Shown here in pieces: positions 14,623 to 19,570 of a DNA stretch of 19,570 nucleotides. Origin of the DNA: Chrysochromulina tobinii (taxonomy: Eukaryota > Haptophyta > Prymnesiales > Chrysochromulinaceae); NCBI GenBank assembly GCA_001275005.1, contig JWZX01002208.1, positions 1 to 19,570 of the forward strand, in the 5' to 3' direction. The notes beneath the pieces are model-generated. The model saw only the letters and a list, made by a program, of their open reading frames with translations, made no database searches and was not told the origin of the DNA. Within the stretch, counting starts at the first letter, position 1. The number at the start of each line of letters is the position of its first letter. A program made the position numbers and the translations under genes.

Positions 14623-17600
14623 CTAAGTTCCGAGTGTCTTCTGGTCGACCAAGAGAGCTGAAGAGCGTGTGAGTCCCAGGCGTGCGTGCCACTGTAGCTT
14701 GGCCCATGCTCGTGCCCATTCGTCCAGGTCCATCTTGCCCTCGCGATTGATGTTGATTTCGGCCACGAGCTTCCTGATCAAATCCTCGTTCACGTCACCG
14801 CGCTCGCGTAGGTACGCCATCATCGAGACGATCGGGATGCGTGTCGATCCTTTCGCCACGGCTTTGAACACGCTCTCGGCGACCACACGATCCAATGCTG
14901 GACGGGGGGGCTTGGCTCCAAGTGACGGTGCTTTGGCGGGCGGCGCATCGTCGGCATTCGCAATGGCAGAGTCGCGAGTACCATGCGCCCCGCGTCGGCG
15001 GACAGACGCCTCAAGGACCTTCCGGGCCTCGGCTTGCGCCCCCAAGACCTTCCGCTGCACCGCGTCGACGGCCGCGATGGAACGCGCGTTGTCGAGGCAG
15101 GCCTGCGCAAACTGAGTGAGATCAGGATGAGCCAGACCGACAATGTGCTGCAGCCTCTCCATGCCCCCTGCTTTCTTCAGCTTGTCGACGTCCCCGATCT
15201 CCGTGCACATGTTCTGGATCGCGCAGAGTGCATGCCGTAGCGTTCCCTTGTGGGTCGAAAAGAGGTGATGGAGGAGGTGGTCAAACGCGCCAGCTTGCTT
15301 GAGCAAGCGCTTGCTCGAGTCAGCATGCGAATCGATATCTCCCGAGGCCAGATTGCCCGTAAGACTGATGGCCAGCTTGTGGATCTGCGGGGCGCTGTGC
15401 GTCAGCAAGTGGCTGATGACGGCCACCGCGCCGCTCGCCCGTAGCTCCTCGCATAGCGCGACGGCAGTGTCGCCCGATGCATTGTCCAGTCGCTCGGCCA
15501 ACTCGTACAGGAGACTCGCCAGCGCCTCGCCGTCCGCTGCCTTGAGCTTCTCGACGAGTGCGGAGACGCTGTACATGACGCGGGGGGGCACCAAAGCGAG
15601 CTTCTCTCGCCCACTCTTTTTCAGGTCGCGCAGATGCACCATGCCATCGTGCGTGTCCTCCTCATCGTCGTCCTCGGCCGGCTGCAGGCTCCTAAGGAAG
15701 CGGTTGATGCCACTCTCCCACGGGAGCACTCCCTCCGCCGCCTCGTTCTCATCGTCAAGCGGGGCTGCGTCGGCGCCGAGACCGACCTTCGAGCGAGGGC
15801 GAACCAGCGCAAACGCCGCGGCGGCCGCGCGTTCGGTCTCGGCCTCGCGTCGCGCGTGCAGCTGCACGGCCAGCCGCTTCGCCTCGGCGCGCTGCGCGAG
15901 CCACAGGTCGAGGTTGGGGCGCATCGTAATTTGGATGCGCCGCGCCGCATGGTGCTTACGATCGAGGCACTCGCGTACGGCCACCTGGAGTCGCACGATC
16001 GCATGATGCCGCTCCATCTCGCGATGGAACGCGCGCACTTGGTGGCGGCGAAAGCTCCGCTGGATCTGACGCGCGCTGCGTCCGTGCACGAGGCGCCGCA
16101 CCTTGACGTTGCTCCTCATCATGAGTGCGAGAGCGTCTGCAGGAGCCTCCGGCTGGCGGGTCGCCGCCAGGGTGCTGAGCATCGCGAGCATCGCGGCCTC
16201 TGTGGCCTTTGTTTCGGCCGTAGCCGGCGCCGCGGGTGCGCCTTGGTAGATTCGGGACCGCTTGCCAAGCCAGCGACTCGCAGCCGCCGCGCGCTTCACC
16301 TCAGCCTTGAACCGTGCCGCTGAGGCCACCCCGTCGTTGGTCTTGATCGGGCTGTAGTCGAGGCGTGAGAGCTGCAAGGGCTGGTCTCTGCCCCGCGGAT
16401 TGGCAGTTCGGACCACCGGGACCACTCGCCGATCGGCCGGCCGGAAGCAGGGCGTGCGGCGCAGGCATGGCAGGCACGCCAGGCACAGCATCACGGCGGA
16501 GAGTGCGACGCTGGAGCCGATCAGAGCGATGCGGTCGCTGGTCGCCTCCAGAAGCGAGTCAAAGCCGAGGCTGGTGGCGGCGGTCGTGGCGGCATTACCT
16601 GCGTACGGAGCTGTGCCGCGGACGAAGGCGAGCTTGCGGCCTGCCGTATTGGTGCTGTTGGCGGGGACAGTTGGGCCCGTGCACTCGGAAGGTCGGCCAC
16701 GCCAGCAACCCTCGCCAAACTGATCGAAACGCTCGAGCGGCGCCGCGAACTGGAAGGCCTCGCAGCCCGCGTCGAGGCAGCAGCTGATCTGGCACACGGC
16801 AGCGCTCGTGGCATACACGTCCCGAGCGAGCCCGAGGCATAAGCGCGGTAGCGCGGACCAGCCGCACGGTGACGGCGGCGGCGGTGAAGGCGGCACGGGT
16901 GGCGGCGCTTTGGGTGGCAAGGGCGGCCTTTTCGGCGGCGGTGCGCGGGGCGGTGGGCTGGGCGGCGAGGGGGGCGGGGGCGGCGAGGGCGGTGCCGGTG
17001 GACTCGGCGGTGGCCGCGAGGGCGGCGGCCGCGAGGGTGGCGGCGGCAAGGGCGGCGGGCTGGCTGTGACGCAAGAGCCGTCGTTGAGCGTGGCGAGCGA
17101 GTTGAAGTTGATGGATGTCCGCGACATGCACCCGAGCAGCACGTGCAAGCACGAACCGTCGTCGATCGTCGCCAGGCGCACGTAGTTGAGGGCAGTGGAC
17201 TGCGTACATCCGTGCAGCAGCGGCACGGTGCACGAGCCATCGTCCTGGTTAGCTTGCGGATTATAGGCCGTGCTCAATGACAGCATGCAGCCACGCACGG
17301 TGAGCGTGCACGAGCCGTCGTCGACCGTTGCAAGCGGCACGTAGTTGAGAGCGCTCGCGTTGGTGCACCCGCGTCGCGCATACGTGCACGCAATCTGCTG
17401 GACCGTTGCCGCCGGCGCAAAGTTGGTGGCCGTCGGGTCCAGGCAGCCGGGCGCGAAGTGAATGCAGCTGCCGTCGTTGACGGTGGCGCCGGCGTCATAG
17501 TTGGATGCGCTCGAGTTGGTGCAGCCGGGCGTCATGTACGTGCACGGGCCGCTGAGTGTTGCAATCGAGTCGAAATCGGTCGCTCCCGGGTCGAGGCAGC

Positions 17601-19570
17601 CCGCGAGCTGCGGCACGTATGCACAGGTGCCCGCATCGTGCGTGGCGGTCGGCTGGTAGTTGGTAGCGGCCATGTCCATGCAGCCGTAGTACGCAAAGCG
17701 GCAGCTGCCGTCGCCGACGATTGCCGTCGTGTCGTAGTTGAGGGCGTTCGGCGCCAGGCAGCCCACACCCTGCACGGTGCCGCCCCCGCAGACGCAGCAT
17801 GCCATCCCCGGATGCACCCCTTGCCGATTGGCCCAGTTGGCAAAGGTGCCGTACGTGTGCAGCCAGCCAGCGCCGTAGGTGCCCGCCGCGCACAGCTGCG
17901 TCACTTGGTACGTGCTGCAATCGGCGCCACTGCGGCTGATGAAACCGGCGGTGTCCTGGCACGGCGGCGGAGGCGGCAGCGGCGTCGGCGAGGGCGGCGG
18001 CGGGGACGCAGCCACGCTCTGCAGACGTCTGTTCGAAGGCGGCGGCGGCGAGACAAAGGCGGCAGCCGTTCGGATCCCGCAGTCGGTGCAGTCGGTGCCG
18101 GCGGGGCAGAGGTTGTACTCTGAGCCCGCGCCGCCATCGTCGCACGAGCCGTCGCTCGCCCACGAGCCGCCGCCGGCGCGGCAGCTGTCAGAGCACGCAT
18201 CAAAGCAAGAGCCGTCTTCATAGGTCGCTCCAGAGTCGAAGTTCGTCGCGGAGTCGCGGGTGCAACCGCCGAATGCACATGAGGAGGGCCCCGCTGCGGG
18301 TGTGTGCGTGGCTTGGGGCCAGTAATTGGTGGCTCGGGGATTGGTGCATCCCTCGACCACCAGAGTGCACGAACCATCGTCAAAAGTGGCGGCGGGGTCG
18401 AAGCCGATACTGCTGACATTGGTGCACCCGCCAATACGGCAAGCGCCACCGGGTGTATTGGCAGCAGCACGGAAGTTGGACGCAACGGACGCGGTGCAAC
18501 CGACGATGCGATGGACGCAAGAGCCATCGTTTACGAGCGCGAGACTGTCGTGGTTGAGAGCGTTGGCATCGGTGCAACCTGCGTGGTAGCAGGTGCCATC
18601 GTTCGAGTTGGCCCACGGTAGGTAGTTGACAGCGGTGGAGTCGGTGCAGCCGGGCACGCTTGCAGGGGTGCACGTGGCCGCCAGGATTGGGCATGCAGAT
18701 GTATTCATGTTCCACGGGCACGTGACGTGGCTCAGGTCGGGCGCTGAGACTGCCGGATCACCATGCACGAATGTGACGAATCCCACGTTGCACGTCGGCT
18801 CTGAAAAGCGCCAGAGGCATGAGCCATCGTCCCGCTGTGTGCCCGAGTTGAAGTTGAACGCCGAGGTGTGCATGCATCCAGGCACCATGAAGGGGCACGA
18901 GCCGTCGTCCTCGTCGGCGTCGAGATCGTACTCGGGGTTGCGCGAGTCTGTGCAGCCGAGGATGTGGCACGAGCCGTCATCGACCACTGCGAAGGAGCGG
19001 AAGTTGAGCGCGTCCGAGCGCGTGCAGCCGTGCGGCGGCGGAGGCGAGGGCGGAGGTGAGGGCGGTGGTGGCGAGGGGGGCGGGCAAAACGGCGGTTCGG
19101 ATGGAGGTGGCGGCGAGGGTGGTGGAGGCGAGGGAGGGGGCGAAGGGGGCGGGGGCGACGGGGGCGGAGACGGTGGCGGCGGCGAGGGCGGTGGTTCCGG
19201 CGGAGGCGAAGGAGGAGGCGAGGGTGGCGGTGGAGACGGTTGCGGCGGCGGTGGCGACGGTGGAGGTGGCGAGGGCGGTGGTGGGGAAGGGGGTGGAGGA
19301 AAGGGCGGTGGCGAAGGGGGACGTGACGGAGGCGGCGGCGATGGTGGCCGCGACGGCGGTGGTGGCGATGGCGGCGGACATGGTGGTGGCGAGGGAGGCG
19401 GAGACGTAGGAGGAGGGGACGGAGGGGGGGGCGAGGGTGGTGGAGGAGATGGTGGTGGTGGACGTGGTGGTGGCGATGGTGGCGGCGGCGAGGGTGGCGG
19501 CGAGGGCGGAGGTGGTGATGGGGGGGGTGATGGAGGTGGTGGCGAGGGCGGTGGGGGCCGAGGCGGAGGT
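14623..19570 (-). CDS. Receptor-like membrane protein, incomplete at N terminus: SP-rich/DDGSC ectodomain, one TM, IQ-ARM-EF-hand tail
   Basis: The frame is open without a stop from the right edge to the stop at 14623 (1648 codons); the N terminus lies outside. In protein order: Ser-Pro3-5 run (19570-19033, extensin/pherophorin-like); DDGSC repeats; an LNR-like module (DGSCDDGG and GTDCTDCG, about 18060-18210); a ShK-like Cys module (about 17775-17960, ending ACCVCGGG); more DDGSC repeats; a second Pro-rich linker (about 16870-17070); a PAN/WSC-like Cys module with GCWRG (about 16600-16870); one membrane helix (16462-16530, IALIGSSVALSAVMLCLACLPCL would be its span) followed by LRRTPC; IQ-like motifs RQIQRSFRRHQVR, VRLQVAVRE and RRIQITM (about 15920-16080); armadillo-like helices (about 15050-15600); an EF-hand-like loop NINREGKMDLDE (14719-14754). 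Type I topology with a cell-wall or adhesion ectodomain and a calmodulin/Ca2+-linked tail is inferred. Confidence 0.85.
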   Translation of the reverse strand, partial: PPPRPPPPSPPPPSPPPSPPPPSPPPSPPPPSPPPRPPPPSPPPPSPPPPSPPPTSPPPSPPPCPPPSPPPPSRPPSPPPPSRPPSPPPFPPPPSPPPPSPPPPSPPPPQPSPPPPSPPPSPPPEPPPSPPPPSPPPSPPPPSPPPSPPPPSPPPPSEPPFCPPPSPPPPSPPPSPPPPHGCTRSDALNFRSFAVVDDGSCHILGCTDSRNPEYDLDADEDDGSCPFMVPGCMHTSAFNFNSGTQRDDGSCLWRFSEPTCNVGFVTFVHGDPAVSAPDLSHVTCPWNMNTSACPILAATCTPASVPGCTDSTAVNYLPWANSNDGTCYHAGCTDANALNHDSLALVNDGSCVHRIVGCTASVASNFRAAANTPGGACRIGGCTNVSSIGFDPAATFDDGSCTLVVEGCTNPRATNYWPQATHTPAAGPSSCAFGGCTRDSATNFDSGATYEDGSCFDACSDSCRAGGGSWASDGSCDDGGAGSEYNLCPAGTDCTDCGIRTAAAFVSPPPPSNRRLQSVAASPPPPSPTPLPPPPPCQDTAGFISRSGADCSTYQVTQLCAAGTYGAGWLHTYGTFANWANRQGVHPGMACCVCGGGTVQGVGCLAPNALNYDTTAIVGDGSCRFAYYGCMDMAATNYQPTATHDAGTCAYVPQLAGCLDPGATDFDSIATLSGPCTYMTPGCTNSSASNYDAGATVNDGSCIHFAPGCLDPTATNFAPAATVQQIACTYARRGCTNASALNYVPLATVDDGSCTLTVRGCMLSLSTAYNPQANQDDGSCTVPLLHGCTQSTALNYVRLATIDDGSCLHVLLGCMSRTSINFNSLATLNDGSCVTASPPPLPPPPSRPPPSRPPPSPPAPPSPPPPPSPPSPPPRAPPPKRPPLPPKAPPPVPPSPPPPSPCGWSALPRLCLGLARDVYATSAAVCQISCCLDAGCEAFQFAAPLERFDQFGEGCWRGRPSECTGPTVPANSTNTAGRKLAFVRGTAPYAGNAATTAATSLGFDSLLEATSDRIALIGSSVALSAVMLCLACLPCLRRTPCFRPADRRVVPVVRTANPRGRDQPLQLSRLDYSPIKTNDGVASAARFKAEVKRAAAASRWLGKRSRIYQGAPAAPATAETKATEAAMLAMLSTLAATRQPEAPADALALMMRSNVKVRRLVHGRSARQIQRSFRRHQVRAFHREMERHHAIVRLQVAVRECLDRKHHAARRIQITMRPNLDLWLAQRAEAKRLAVQLHARREAETERAAAAAFALVRPRSKVGLGADAAPLDDENEAAEGVLPWESGINRFLRSLQPAEDDDEEDTHDGMVHLRDLKKSGREKLALVPPRVMYSVSALVEKLKAADGEALASLLYELAERLDNASGDTAVALCEELRASGAVAVISHLLTHSAPQIHKLAISLTGNLASGDIDSHADSSKRLLKQAGAFDHLLHHLFSTHKGTLRHALCAIQNMCTEIGDVDKLKKAGGMERLQHIVGLAHPDLTQFAQACLDNARSIAAVDAVQRKVLGAQAEARKVLEASVRRRGAHGTRDSAIANADDAPPAKAPSLGAKPPRPALDRVVAESVFKAVAKGSTRIPIVSMMAYLRERGDVNEDLIRKLVAEININREGKMDLDEWARAWAKLQWHARLGLTRSSALLVDQKTLGT
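17071..19032 (-). repeat. About 18 cysteine repeats of the GCT..AxNY..xAT.DDGSC type
   Basis: Units of ~20-22 residues begin GC(T/M/L), carry A-x-N-(Y/F) in the middle and end (D/N)DGSC. Nine lie before the LNR/ShK-like modules and nine after. Several are degenerate: one ends GGAC, one PAAGPSSC, one SGPC, one QQIAC. Each unit has two cysteines that probably pair. The repeat is seen in surface proteins of algae and in bacterial secreted proteins. Its ligand is unknown; adhesion or metal binding is a guess. Confidence 0.9.
19033..19570 (-). repeat. Ser-Pro3-5 low-complexity run reaching the window edge
   Basis: About 179 codons encode almost only Pro and Ser in SPPP and SPPPP units, with rare Arg, Cys, Phe, Glu, Gln and Thr. 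This is the extensin/HRGP signature, where Pro is hydroxylated and arabinosylated. At DNA level the plus strand is a very G-rich ggcgg/ggtgg/cgaggg array, a candidate for G-quadruplex formation. The array continues beyond the window. Confidence 0.95.

Noticed and set aside
17071-19032. Recurring cacgagccgtcgtc-type words considered as a DNA-level regulatory array
   Set aside because: They are the reverse complement of the conserved DDGSC codons and are explained by protein repeats.

Overview
The window looks like nuclear DNA of a GC-rich, gene-dense unicellular alga with a complex (secondary, red-type) plastid, most likely a haptophyte or a pelagophyte-like stramenopile. This is inferred from long, nearly intron-free reading frames, a GT-AG intron in a mitochondrial citrate synthase gene, a probable signal-peptide-plus-Phe plastid presequence, alanine-rich low-complexity proteins, and eukaryotic domain families (kinesin-light-chain TPRs, armadillo repeats, tandem BRCT, IQ motifs, extensin-like Ser-Pro runs, DDGSC cysteine repeats). 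No bacterial operon, rRNA, tRNA, CRISPR array or transposase was seen.

Layout. (1) 578-3520 (+): TIR-like domain fused to about twelve 42-residue kinesin-light-chain-type TPRs; a frameshifted partial copy of its own 3' end follows. (2) 3808-5244 (-): helical, armadillo-like protein with an Ala-rich coil. (3) 5618-7126 (+): mitochondrial citrate synthase; the proposed intron lies directly after the ATG. (4) 7698-8738 (+): armadillo protein with a histone-H1-like SPK-rich basic tail. (5) 9439-10242 (-): secreted or plastid-targeted protein of unknown function. (6) 10458-14069 (+): large acidic protein with TPR-like N terminus, repeated TQ-x-hydrophobic motifs and a C-terminal tandem BRCT that closely resembles MDC1. 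(7) 14623 to the right edge (-): receptor-like membrane protein, incomplete at its N terminus, with Ser-Pro-rich and DDGSC-repeat ectodomain, one membrane helix, and a cytosolic tail with IQ motifs, armadillo-like helices and an EF-hand.

Genes 2/3 and 5/6 are divergent pairs sharing short intergenic promoters; 1/2, 4/5 and 6/7 are convergent. The genes do not form an evident pathway. Three of the seven (2, 4, 7) carry armadillo-type helical repeats. The most interesting candidates are the MDC1-like DNA-damage mediator, the calcium-linked receptor, and the TIR-TPR fusion with a plant-TIR-like WCLFEL motif.
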